A DNA stretch of 64,000 nt from Hyphomicrobiales bacterium (GTDB lineage: Bacteria > Pseudomonadota > Alphaproteobacteria > Rhizobiales > Beijerinckiaceae): assembly GCA_947455455.1 (NCBI GenBank), contig CANGOE010000002.1:40847-104846 (forward strand), written 5' to 3'. The translations under genes were made by a program, and so were the position numbers. Below the pieces are notes generated by a model that was not told the DNA's origin, made no database searches, and saw nothing but the letters and a program-made list of their open reading frames with translations. This document shows positions 27,435-35,554 of this stretch, one piece after another; position 1 is the first letter of the stretch, and every line of letters begins with the position of its first letter.

Positions 27435-29801
27435 GTGGCGACTACCACAACCACCGCGAATAATCTGGCTGGTCCCCTGGGGGGAGCGGCATCGACGGCG
27501 GCTGTCAAAAAAGCCGAAAGCCTTTTTTCGACCATCGACAGTTCGGGACGGGGCTATCTTCTCCAGTCCGATTTCAATGCGCTTTATGCCGGTATGGCCG
27601 CCCAGCAGGAGAGCCAGCACGCCGACAATTCGATGCTGGCACAGACCACCTATCCGTCGGTACAACCCACCGTCTTTGCGCTGACACAGCGCAGTGTCTT
27701 TATCGCCGATTATGTCGGCACGATGCTGAAGGCCGCCAATACATTCAAAGCCATGGATACGGACAAGTCGGGCCGTATCACCCATGCCGAATTCATGACC
27801 GCGCTGACCGGCTCCACGCCGGAAAGCGATCTGACACCCAATAATGCCGATGCGCTGGCCATACTGAAACAGGCGCAAACCGATGCCAAGACCGCGCTCG
27901 ACACCTATGACAAGACCGGCAAGGGCTATATCACCGCCGACGACATTACGGCCGCATGGACAGCGGACCCGAGCAAGGGCGATGCGAGCGGCGCGGCCGA
28001 CGCATTCAAGAGCCTGGATCTGAATGGCGACGGCCAGACCAATCTGAACGAATTGACGGCCAATCATTTTGCTCTCAAAATTTCCGAACAGCTTTCGACC
28101 CTGCTTGATCCGTCCGATCAGGGTGCCATTTCCGTAGCCGCGCTCAAAACCGACACCCGCACCGATCTGCCCTTCTCGATGGAGCAGATCAGCGCATGGG
28201 ACACCAACAAGGATGGCTGGCTCAGCCAGCAGGATGTGGTGTCCGGCGTGTTGCAAATGGCGCAGGGTCTGGTCAAAACCTATGACAAGACCGGCAAGAA
28301 TTATTTCGATCTGGCCGATATCAAAGCGGGCATGGCGGCCAATCCGTCCGACACCTCGTCACAAACCGCCGAGGATGTGCTCAAGCAATGGGATGTGAAC
28401 GGCGACGGCCACGTCACCTTGCACGAAGCGCTGGCGATGACGGTGTTTTCGCTCAAAGATCTGCCGCCTTCGGCCCTGCCCGTCACTCCGGCCGATCCAG
28501 AACCGCCGCCAAGCGAGCAGATCAAATTCGCCAGCGCCACACTGACGGCCGCCACCGAGACGGCCAAGCAGGTCATGGCAACCTTCGATCTGACCTCGAA
28601 AGGATTTATCGAGCTCGGCGATATCGCCAATGCCTTCATCAAAAACCCCGCGCTGGGCGATGTCGACACAGCGGTTGACCGATTGGCGGCATGGGATGTG
28701 AACGGTGACGGCCATGTGACGCTGGATGAAATGGTGGTCAACCAGTCCGCGCATCAGGTGACAAAGCAAATGCTGGCTATTCTTGATCCGCAAGCCACCG
28801 GAACAGTCAGCCTGTCCACATTGGACAGCCACAACACCGCCGCCCTGCCCTATGATTTGGCCACATTGAAAAGCTGGGATACCGGCGGTGACGGCAGTCT
28901 GACTGCCGACGAGATCAATGCAGGCATCCTCAAGGATGCCAAAAACATCATGGCGCAATATGACAGCAGTGCGAAAGGATACTTCGACCAGGCCGATATC
29001 CAGTCCGTGCTGGATGCCCATCCCGATACCAATGGCGGGCTGACGGCAAAAGGCGTGGTGTCTTATTGGGACACCAATGGCGACGGCCATGTGCAATTGT
29101 CCGATATCGTTTCCGGCATGTCTGGCTATATCGCGGTCAACCAGAGCAAGCCGGTTACCGCTTCGACGATCTATCAGGATGCGCTGGCTAAGGCACAGGC
29201 AACGCTGGACACATTCGATACCGACAAAAAGGGCTTTATCACCCAAGCCGATGTGGCGGCCGCCTATCTGGCCAATGCCCAATTGGGCAATCCCGATGAG
29301 GCCGCCAGCACCATTGCGACATGGGACCAGACCCATGACGGCAAGGTGTCCTTGTCCGAATTGACCAGCGGCATTGAATTGAGCGGACTGGCCAACCAGT
29401 TCATGGCCCAGCTCGACCCGACCAATCAGGGCTATATCAGCACCGCAAGCCTTGAGGGCGTGGTGATTTCGATGCCCTCGATCCCGGATGCCGCCCGCGT
29501 CATTGCCGGATGGGACAGCAATCAGGACGGGCAAATCGGACAGGACGAGATCGTTTCGGGCCTGCGCGAACAGGCCAAAACCTATCTGGAGCGTTTTGAC
29601 ACCGACCGGAAAGGCTATTTCACACTGGATGATGTCCAAACCTCATTTGCCAGCACCCCGCCTGTTGATCCGAACCTCACCCCTTCCCTTGTGATGATCC
29701 AATGGGATGCCAACAAGGACAGCAAGGTTGATCTGGCCGATCTGCTGGCCGGCATTGCCGCCGGTGTGACCGTCGATCAAACATGGGCGACTGCCGCCTG
29801 A
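27435..29801 (+). CDS. Giant EF-hand repeat protein (20 EF-hand-like loops)
   Basis: This 788-aa acidic protein starts at GTG 27435 behind AAAGGA. Twelve-residue EF-hand-type loops begin at residues 35, 108, 159, 195, 225, 256, 284, 320, 385, 421, 451, 482, 510, 546, 595, 631, 661, 694, 722 and 758. Many are canonical (DVNGDGHVTLDE at 421), some are weakened (DPSDQGAISVAA at 225, DKTGKNYFDLAD at 284). From residue 159 the loops form three copies of a six-loop unit with spacing 36-30-31/33-28-36. A Pro-rich linker (about 343-362) follows the first copy. No Sec signal peptide, membrane segment or RTX repeat is seen. Calcium binding is expected from the motif; the role (buffer, surface or type I-secreted protein) is unknown. 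Confidence 0.88.
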   Translation: MATTTTTANNLAGPLGGAASTAAVKKAESLFSTIDSSGRGYLLQSDFNALYAGMAAQQESQHADNSMLAQTTYPSVQPTVFALTQRSVFIADYVGTMLKAANTFKAMDTDKSGRITHAEFMTALTGSTPESDLTPNNADALAILKQAQTDAKTALDTYDKTGKGYITADDITAAWTADPSKGDASGAADAFKSLDLNGDGQTNLNELTANHFALKISEQLSTLLDPSDQGAISVAALKTDTRTDLPFSMEQISAWDTNKDGWLSQQDVVSGVLQMAQGLVKTYDKTGKNYFDLADIKAGMAANPSDTSSQTAEDVLKQWDVNGDGHVTLHEALAMTVFSLKDLPPSALPVTPADPEPPPSEQIKFASATLTAATETAKQVMATFDLTSKGFIELGDIANAFIKNPALGDVDTAVDRLAAWDVNGDGHVTLDEMVVNQSAHQVTKQMLAILDPQATGTVSLSTLDSHNTAALPYDLATLKSWDTGGDGSLTADEINAGILKDAKNIMAQYDSSAKGYFDQADIQSVLDAHPDTNGGLTAKGVVSYWDTNGDGHVQLSDIVSGMSGYIAVNQSKPVTASTIYQDALAKAQATLDTFDTDKKGFITQADVAAAYLANAQLGNPDEAASTIATWDQTHDGKVSLSELTSGIELSGLANQFMAQLDPTNQGYISTASLEGVVISMPSIPDAARVIAGWDSNQDGQIGQDEIVSGLREQAKTYLERFDTDRKGYFTLDDVQTSFASTPPVDPNLTPSLVMIQWDANKDSKVDLADLLAGIAAGVTVDQTWATAA

Positions 29802-29905
29802 CCCTGTGTGCGAGGTGTCATGGCCCTGTTGCTTTTAGGGGTTTAAGTCGCAAGAGAATCACCACATTCTCGACTGACGGGAATTAGCCAGAGGAGACGA
29901 TCTTT

Positions 29906-30259
29906 ATGGCCAGAGATTGCAAAATCGAGTTTCTGATCCAGAACCCGCCGGATGATCCCCATGCACGCACAGAAAAGCTCGTCGAGACGCTGATCGACCA
30001 GTTGATCCCGCGCATTGCCGAAACCATGGATATCAACGAGGACGAGCTCGTCGCCCGTCTGATGGTGGAACTGGCCCATGTGATCGGCGTGACCCATACC
30101 CCCGATTCTGCCTTGAGCATGATTGCGATGCTCAGCGATGCCATGGTCAGCGGCCAGCAAGCCGTGCTCGACCCCGAATCCGGAGATGACGAGGCCGCCG
30201 GTCCATCCGATTATGACAATGAGGACTGGATTGACCAGTGCTCGTCCGTCCGTCATTAA
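29906..30259 (+). CDS. Small acidic protein of unknown function
   Basis: This 117-aa protein has a good ribosome site (AGAGGAGA). It looks helical, with a repeated leucine/isoleucine pattern (TEKLVETLIDQLIPRIAETMDINEDELVARLMVELAHVIGV) and a strongly acidic C-terminal tail (DPESGDDEAAGPSDYDNEDW). No signal peptide or known motif is recognised. It begins 104 bp after the EF-hand gene on the same strand. The gap contains a hairpin GAGAAT-CACCAC-ATTCTC without a T-tract, so co-transcription is possible. Confidence 0.65.
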   Translation: MARDCKIEFLIQNPPDDPHARTEKLVETLIDQLIPRIAETMDINEDELVARLMVELAHVIGVTHTPDSALSMIAMLSDAMVSGQQAVLDPESGDDEAAGPSDYDNEDWIDQCSSVRH

Positions 30260-30306
30260 TGCTACCCACCCAGCCTTTGCTGGGCTGTTGATGATGGAAG
30301 GTTGTG

Positions 30307-30798
30307 ATGGGTCCGCGTTTTGAGCGTTTGGGTAGACTGGCTGTGTCTGTTGCGGCCGCACTTGCCCTTTCGGCCTGCATGTCCGCACCCGCCCCGCAAA
30401 GCCCACTATCCGCAAAGACCACGCCGGACGACGAGCTGTCAGCCAGCGTGATGCGGGTCGGCTATCGGTATAAACGCGCCGGTGAAGCCGACCAATTCAT
30501 CATGCCACCCGAACGCTTTGTTATCACCGCCATTGACGATGTACCGGTCATAATGACCACGACAACAAATGTCGCCCTACCGGTCAGCGCTGGCAAGCAT
30601 AGGCTGGCAATTGCCGCCAGCGGCGGCTTGTTGGCCGCTGAAAGCATTGTCGATATAACAATTACTAAAAATAAGACCTATCAGATTACCGGCTGGCTCA
30701 ACAATAACGGCCCGCCAGCTTTTGTCGTCTGGGTTGAAGATAGTGAAACAGGCCGCCCTGCTTCCACAAAAATTTCCATGACTGCCCGTCATCGTTAA
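30307..30798 (+). CDS. Putative lipoprotein of unknown function
   Basis: This 163-aa protein has a lipoprotein signal peptide with lipobox LSAC (Cys24 from ATG 30307; GGAAGG ribosome site six bases upstream). The mature domain looks like a beta-rich fold (FVITAIDDVPVIMTTTTNVALPVSAGKHRLAIAASGG...YQITGWLNNN). The pattern of a property loop followed by GKHRLAI is reminiscent of small outer-membrane domains that decorate other proteins, but I cannot name a family. It ends at the AT-rich region in front of the second mucR. Confidence 0.65.
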   Translation: MGPRFERLGRLAVSVAAALALSACMSAPAPQSPLSAKTTPDDELSASVMRVGYRYKRAGEADQFIMPPERFVITAIDDVPVIMTTTTNVALPVSAGKHRLAIAASGGLLAAESIVDITITKNKTYQITGWLNNNGPPAFVVWVEDSETGRPASTKISMTARHR

Positions 30799-31111
30799 AA
30801 ATCTTTATTTTTTCAGAAAATTCGATTTTTTTGCACCAAAATCGACCTATCAAGGTCGTGAACACTCTTAAAATGCTAGTAAATGGCCAAATTTGAATTC
30901 ATTTCAAATCATCCCAAGGATCAAACAGCCAAAATTCTATTCTTTGATACAATAGGATTTATCATATTTTTCAATTTTCCTATTGCCGAAAACAACAATT
31001 TAGGCTTATTGAACAAAATATCTGACCAACAACGACTGATCAAATAGAAACGTCTGGAACTAATCAAATTTGATTTTGCTTCTTCATAAAAAATCTCAAA
31101 TGGAGAGAATA
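30799..31111. other. AT-rich intergenic region upstream of mucR (second copy)
   Basis: About 310 bp, strongly AT-rich, with no convincing gene. It contains runs such as ATCTTTATTTTTTCAG and a 14-bp perfect palindrome AATCAAATTTGATT at 31062-31075. Its position mirrors the AT-rich leader of the other mucR copy, although the two sequences are not obviously alike. It is a likely promoter and MucR autoregulation region. Confidence 0.6.
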
Positions 31112-31555
31112 ATGGACGCGCAACAGCACAGCGACAACAATGTTCTTATCGAATTGGCGGCCGAAATTGTTGCCAGCTACGTGGCACATAATTCAGTTCC
31201 ATCCAACGAATTGGCAGGATTAATTGGCAATGTTTACTCTGCCTTGTCGACAATTGATCGCCACCCGCAAGCTGACATGAAACATCAGGAACCTGCTGTC
31301 TCTGTCAAAAAATCCATTACGGCAGATTATCTTGTCTGCCTCGAAGACGGCAAGAAGTTCAAATCCCTGAAGCGCCATCTGCGCACCAAATATGATCTGA
31401 GCCCCGAAGAATACCGCGCCAAATGGGGCCTGCCTTCCGATTATCCGATGGTGGCCCCCAATTACGCCACAGCACGCAGTAATCTCGCGCTTGCCATGGG
31501 TCTCGGCCAAAAGCGTCAGGCCTCATCGGGCCGCAAGAAATCTGCCAAAGCCTGA
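31112..31555 (+). CDS. mucR: MucR/Ros-family transcriptional regulator (copy 2)
   Basis: This 147-aa paralogue of the protein at 19210-19656 starts at ATG 31112 behind TGGAGAG. It has the same architecture: an N-terminal oligomerisation helix (LIELAAEIVASYVAHNSVP), the finger-like CLEDGKKFKSLKRHLRTKY with Cys76/Asp79/His89/Lys93, and the YRAKWGLPSDYPMVAPNYA signature. The C-terminal halves of the two copies are nearly identical, while the linker at residues 40-57 differs. Two MucR proteins also occur in Caulobacter, where they act with cell-cycle regulators. A strong terminator follows. Confidence 0.93.
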   Translation: MDAQQHSDNNVLIELAAEIVASYVAHNSVPSNELAGLIGNVYSALSTIDRHPQADMKHQEPAVSVKKSITADYLVCLEDGKKFKSLKRHLRTKYDLSPEEYRAKWGLPSDYPMVAPNYATARSNLALAMGLGQKRQASSGRKKSAKA

Positions 31556-31585
31556 GCCTCAGGATTATTAAGACTTGGCCATTTC

Positions 31586-31618
31586 AGCGGGAAGGAGCGC
31601 GCTCCTTCCCGCTTTTTT
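31586..31618 (+). terminator. Intrinsic terminator of mucR copy 2
   Basis: A 28-bp perfect palindrome (arms AGCGGGAAGGAGCG and its complement, 31586-31613) runs directly into TTTTTT, 30 bp after the mucR stop. Confidence 0.9.
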
Positions 31619-31750
31619 GTGCCTGCACGCAAGCGGGGCTGTTGATTGCAATTCACCGGCCTGAGAATCATTGCATCGGGCAAGGCCTTTGTGACACCCT
31701 GTCAGCAGGTCGATGATCGACCGCTTGTTTCGGCATCAAGAGTTGTTGCG

Positions 31751-32272
31751 ATGGTTGGGTTCTCAAGATCGGGAAATGCTTGGTTGTTGATGGCGTTGGC
31801 GCCGCTTGTGCTGGTTTTGCAGGGGTGTTCACCCTCCAAACCGGACGAACAAGCCGCTCTCGACAAGCAGTTCATGGCGGTTGGAACGGCCAGCCAGAAT
31901 ACTTCCCCGCAGGTGGTGGCAGAAGCGGCTGCCACCTATGCCAAACTTGTACAAACCACCACAGAGCACTTCACCAATCGGCCGATCAAAGACTGGCTGT
32001 GCAAGACCCTCGACGCGCCCAAAGCCCAGTCTTCCGGCACCAAAGAGACCGCCCCGCTGTCCTTTGACTGTTTCAATCTGGATGGCCGGCGCGGCAGTTT
32101 GTTCAATCTGGTTCCTGCCGATGGGCTGATCAAGGAGCCGATTGTCGGGGGTGATGTGTTCCGCTTCTCCGGCACCATCGAAAAGGTGATGTTTGTGCCG
32201 GATATGAAAGCGGTTGTGCTGTTCAAGGTGCAGGTCACGGGCTTGGAGCGGTTGGAACATCCGCATAAATAA
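31751..32272 (+). CDS. Putative lipoprotein of unknown function
   Basis: This 173-aa protein starts at ATG 31751, with a lipoprotein signal peptide LLMALAPLVLVLQGC. The longer in-frame start at 31646 would bury the signal sequence. The mature part has two further Cys (WLCKTL and FDCFNL) and a C-terminal beta-rich stretch (DVFRFSGTIEKVMFVPDMKAVVLFKVQVTGLERL). I do not recognise the family. It is convergent with the MlrC-type gene, and an 8-bp hairpin spans the junction. Confidence 0.65.
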   Translation: MVGFSRSGNAWLLMALAPLVLVLQGCSPSKPDEQAALDKQFMAVGTASQNTSPQVVAEAAATYAKLVQTTTEHFTNRPIKDWLCKTLDAPKAQSSGTKETAPLSFDCFNLDGRRGSLFNLVPADGLIKEPIVGGDVFRFSGTIEKVMFVPDMKAVVLFKVQVTGLERLEHPHK

Positions 32273-32297
32273 CCCGCAAGAATTATCCCTGCGGGTT
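32271..32297. terminator. Hairpin at convergent gene junction
   Basis: An 8-bp perfect inverted repeat (AACCCGCA at 32271-32278, TGCGGGTT at 32290-32297) spans the 10-bp gap and both stop codons of two convergent genes. There is no T-tract beyond TT on either side, so it is at best a weak or factor-assisted terminator. Confidence 0.4.
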
Positions 32298-33764
32298 CAA
32301 CCGCAGGCCTTTGCGGATTTTTTTGAAGGGCAAGGCCGCCGGATCTTCCGGATTGTCGCCGGGTGCGAGGCAAACCAGAATCTCCTCCGCAATCGCCTGA
32401 AATCCGGCACGGAAATGCGCCGAGCTTTTCAGCCCCAGAATGGATACGTCGCGCGGATCGCGTCCGATATGGGAGAAGGTTTCCAGATGGATCGGCTGTT
32501 GGCGGATGCTGGCCAGCAACACGTCAACCCCGCCTTGTCTGACCACAGCCGTCGGGCCCATCGAAGAATGTTTGTTGCGCAACATCGGCGCGGTGCCGTT
32601 GAAGCGGCCATCGCTGAGGGCGATCACGCGCCATGGCCCCTCGGCAGGCTCCTGCCCCGGCCCCGTGCCGCCCCCGCCCAAACGGTCGATCACTCCGCCG
32701 ACACCAGCCGCATGTGCTTTGCGGGCGGCCTCGATGTCGTGGACAATGCCGACCAGCGCATTCTCGGCCCCTTGTGCCAGCAATGCCTTGATCAGCCCCG
32801 TGGTGTTGGACGGCGAACCCGCCCCCGGATTGTCCTGCGTATCGGCCAGAATGATTGGCTTGGTCGCGGTTGCGACCTTTTGTATGGCATAGGCGACGGC
32901 ATCGCCTACCAAGCGGGGCCGATGGGCCGCAAAGCCCGATTCTGCCGCCAGCAAAGCCGCAAACAGCCTGTCGGCGGCCTCGTCCGCACGGGCTTGACTG
33001 GCGGCATAGGCCAGCACGGTCGGGCCGACATCGGCAATATCGGCGGGTGGAAAGCCCATATTGAGCGACAAAGCCGCCCCAGTTTCGGCCTCGATGGTCT
33101 CGATCAGGCGATAAAGCCCGCCAGAGGGTTCGGTATAGGTGCATCCGGTGGTGACCGGCACCAGAAACGGTGCCTGACGGAAGGCTTTGCCCGCATCCGG
33201 TCCCCATGCCATCACCTGCTCGAACCACAAAGCGGCACGGGTTCCGCTCAATCCCCAATCGGTATGGGGATAGGTGCGGTAGGAGGTCAGAAAATCGGGG
33301 ATCAGCGCCAGATCGCGCGACACATTGGCGTGCAGATCGAGCGTACCCAGAATCGGAATATGCGGCCCGATTTGCGCCCGCAACCGCCGCAACAATTCGG
33401 CTTCGGCATCGTCGTAATGCTCGGTCACCATCGCGCCGTGCAATTCGACATAGACCGCATCGACCCGTTCGCCCTTGAGCGGATCAAGGATGGCCGCCAC
33501 GCCGCGCTCGAAGGCCGCATGCGATACCACGCCGGACGGTTGCGCCATTGCCCAGGCCAGCGGCAACAACACATGGTTGCGCTTGGTGGCTTCTTCCATA
33601 AATCCGGCAATGCCGAGATTGAGACCCGCCAGACGGGTAAAAACCTCCTCCCCCGCCACAGCCCCCGGCCAAGCCCCCTCCTGCGCAAAGGCCTCCCATT
33701 CGGTCAATTCAGGCACAAAAGTGTTGGTTTCATGCAAAAAACCGGCAATTGCGATACGGGCCAT
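32283..33764 (-). CDS. M81 family metallopeptidase (MlrC-like)
   Basis: This 493-aa protein carries the MlrC/DUF1485 signature: N-terminal IAGFLHETNTFVP, VELHGAMVTEHYDDAEAELL, ILGTLDLHANVS, SYRTYPHTDW, and C-terminal ADTQDNPGAGSPSNTTGLIKALL. MlrC of microcystin degraders hydrolyses linear peptide intermediates. Most homologues in other bacteria have unknown substrates and often sit near peptide transporters. The start at ATG 33764 is preferred over the longer frame. No signal peptide is seen. A candidate partner is the forward MFS gene about 300 bp upstream. Confidence 0.9.
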   Translation of the reverse strand: MARIAIAGFLHETNTFVPELTEWEAFAQEGAWPGAVAGEEVFTRLAGLNLGIAGFMEEATKRNHVLLPLAWAMAQPSGVVSHAAFERGVAAILDPLKGERVDAVYVELHGAMVTEHYDDAEAELLRRLRAQIGPHIPILGTLDLHANVSRDLALIPDFLTSYRTYPHTDWGLSGTRAALWFEQVMAWGPDAGKAFRQAPFLVPVTTGCTYTEPSGGLYRLIETIEAETGAALSLNMGFPPADIADVGPTVLAYAASQARADEAADRLFAALLAAESGFAAHRPRLVGDAVAYAIQKVATATKPIILADTQDNPGAGSPSNTTGLIKALLAQGAENALVGIVHDIEAARKAHAAGVGGVIDRLGGGGTGPGQEPAEGPWRVIALSDGRFNGTAPMLRNKHSSMGPTAVVRQGGVDVLLASIRQQPIHLETFSHIGRDPRDVSILGLKSSAHFRAGFQAIAEEILVCLAPGDNPEDPAALPFKKIRKGLRLNPQG

Positions 33765-34076
33765 GATGATCCTGCTGGGAAGAGGGAAAGGGGACACAAG
33801 ACCAGTCTAGCGTGTGGGGAATGAATTCGCCAAGACCGCGATCGGGATTTGATGCCGGCGAAGAGACTACATGGTTCAAGGATCTGCCATGACCGGCCTT
33901 GCGGCGGCTATCAACGATTTCCTGTTTGATGCCCGACACTCTGCAGGATCAGACCTTGAAACGAGGTCACTCCCAAGCAAGCCTAACCTCCTTCACCCGC
34001 AATCTGCATGGCTGATAGGCCGAATTGGGGCGGCGGGGGGATTGTCGGGGCTGGGTCGCCTGCCTAAAGTCCGGCC
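33765..34076. other. Intergenic region, no gene recognised
   Basis: About 310 bp between the reverse M81 peptidase and the forward MFS gene. A 95-codon forward frame from 33871 overlaps the MFS start and shows no recognisable domain or ribosome site, so it is not called. The region probably holds divergent promoters. Confidence 0.4.
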
Positions 34077-35243
34077 ATGTCCGCACCAATTCCATCAAGC
34101 CATACCGGTTTTATCGATGACCGCGCCAAAGGCGAATATGTGCGTCTGTCGGCGCTGACCTTTTGCGTGTTCTTTCTCAATGCCCATGCCAGCATGCTGG
34201 CGATTATTTTTACCCGTCACGGGCTGGAATTGCCGCAAATCGGGCTGTTGCTGTCGCTTTATGGCGTGCCGGTGGTGCTGTTTACCTTTCTGACCAGTTC
34301 GGCGGCGGCACGCTTCGGCAGTCTGGGAACGGCCCGCTACGGCATTTCCCTGATGATGATCGGTTTTTTGAGTCTGGCTTTGACCTCATGGACCTTTTGG
34401 CCTGCACTGGTCTCGCGGCTGACTTGGGGGGTCGGATACGGGCTGATGTTCTCATCGCTGGTCACCTATGCCCAAAGCAGATTGTCGAATGAGCGGTTTA
34501 TCTATCTGTTCGGCATCTATTCGAGCATGGCCCCGATCGGCCATGCGCTGGCCCCGCCCTGGGTGGAATATCTGCTGACGCTCAATGATGACCGGCTGGT
34601 TTTCATCATCGGGACTGTGCCTGCGGGGATTGCGGTTGCGCTGACCTATACATTGCGGCCACTCGCCAAACCCGTGCTGACCGGTGGCCTGCTGAATTTC
34701 GGCGTGGCATTCGAGCGCTCGCGCCTGTTGCCGATGATCGCGGTCATGGTGGCGGGATGCCTGTTCGGTTTCATCTCGTCCTACATGGCCCCTGCCCTGC
34801 ACCAGAAGGATGTGGCGGTCGGCTGGTTCTTTGTCGCAACGGTGCTGTCGATGCTGTCGACCCGCTTTCTCGGCATGAAGCATTTTGAAAAGCTCAATCC
34901 CCGCTTGGTGGTTGCCAGCGGCCTGACGGTGATGGCGGCCGCCTATCTGACCCTGTCGTTGACGCAACAGACATGGGTCGTGGCCCTGTGCGGCTTGTGT
35001 TTCGGCGGCGGCTATAGCGTGGTCTATCCGGTGCTGTCTGCGTGGATCAGCGGCAGTCTGCCACCAAGCGAGCGCGCCGGACCGCAAGCCGCTTTCAACG
35101 CGATTTTCCATATCGGCCTGTTATGGATGCCCCTGCCCGTCACCTTTATCATTGCCGGGATCGGTTATGACGGCGCAATAGCCAGCCTCGGTCTGTTGGG
35201 CTTGGGAACAGCCCTTGTGCTGTTTGCCTGGAAAAAGGCTTGA
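34077..35243 (+). CDS. MFS transporter
   Basis: This 388-aa protein has about 12 predicted membrane helices. The N-terminal half starts RLSALTFCVFFLNAHASMLAIIFTRHGLELPQIGLLLSLYGVPVVL, and the central loop near residue 205 separates the halves (LLNFGVAFERSRLLPMIAVMVAGCLFGFISSYMAPAL). It resembles the YcaD/arabinose-efflux-like MFS group. The substrate cannot be inferred. ATG 34077 has only a weak ribosome site (CCGG). It lies upstream of a second MFS gene on the same strand with one small ORF between them. Confidence 0.87.
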   Translation: MSAPIPSSHTGFIDDRAKGEYVRLSALTFCVFFLNAHASMLAIIFTRHGLELPQIGLLLSLYGVPVVLFTFLTSSAAARFGSLGTARYGISLMMIGFLSLALTSWTFWPALVSRLTWGVGYGLMFSSLVTYAQSRLSNERFIYLFGIYSSMAPIGHALAPPWVEYLLTLNDDRLVFIIGTVPAGIAVALTYTLRPLAKPVLTGGLLNFGVAFERSRLLPMIAVMVAGCLFGFISSYMAPALHQKDVAVGWFFVATVLSMLSTRFLGMKHFEKLNPRLVVASGLTVMAAAYLTLSLTQQTWVVALCGLCFGGGYSVVYPVLSAWISGSLPPSERAGPQAAFNAIFHIGLLWMPLPVTFIIAGIGYDGAIASLGLLGLGTALVLFAWKKA

Positions 35244-35347
35244 AGCGGTTTTACCGGATGCATATTTGCCAGAGGGCATGGATCGGCGCATAGTGAGCGG
35301 GCGTGTTTTTGATCTGTTTTTTCAAATATTTTCAAAAGGATACTCCA

Positions 35348-35536
35348 ATGGCTGGCCTCTATCATTTCGGCAAACGCATGACCCTTCCCTCCAGCGTGCA
35401 AATCAAGCATGATCTGCGGCTGTTGATGCTGGCGGAATCAATCAAAGATCTGGAACAACAACTCGTTGATCTGGGCGTGCCGTCGGTTGAAACCAAAACC
35501 AAGACAGCGGCGGCCGACCTGCCGCAATTGTTCTAA
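35348..35536 (+). CDS. Small protein of unknown function (62 aa)
   Basis: This 62-codon frame starts at ATG 35348 behind AAAGGA seven bases upstream. It is predicted to have a helix (HDLRLLMLAESIKDLEQQLVDLGV) and a Lys/Thr-rich C-terminal stretch. It stops 18 bp before the next MFS gene. The good ribosome site and tight spacing support a real gene; the function is unknown. Confidence 0.55.
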   Translation: MAGLYHFGKRMTLPSSVQIKHDLRLLMLAESIKDLEQQLVDLGVPSVETKTKTAAADLPQLF

Positions 35537-35554
35537 TCTCCAAGGGAGCATCCG

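Noticed and set aside
33871..34158. 95-codon forward frame upstream of the MFS gene
   Set aside because: It overlaps the MFS start and has no ribosome site, domain or compositional support.
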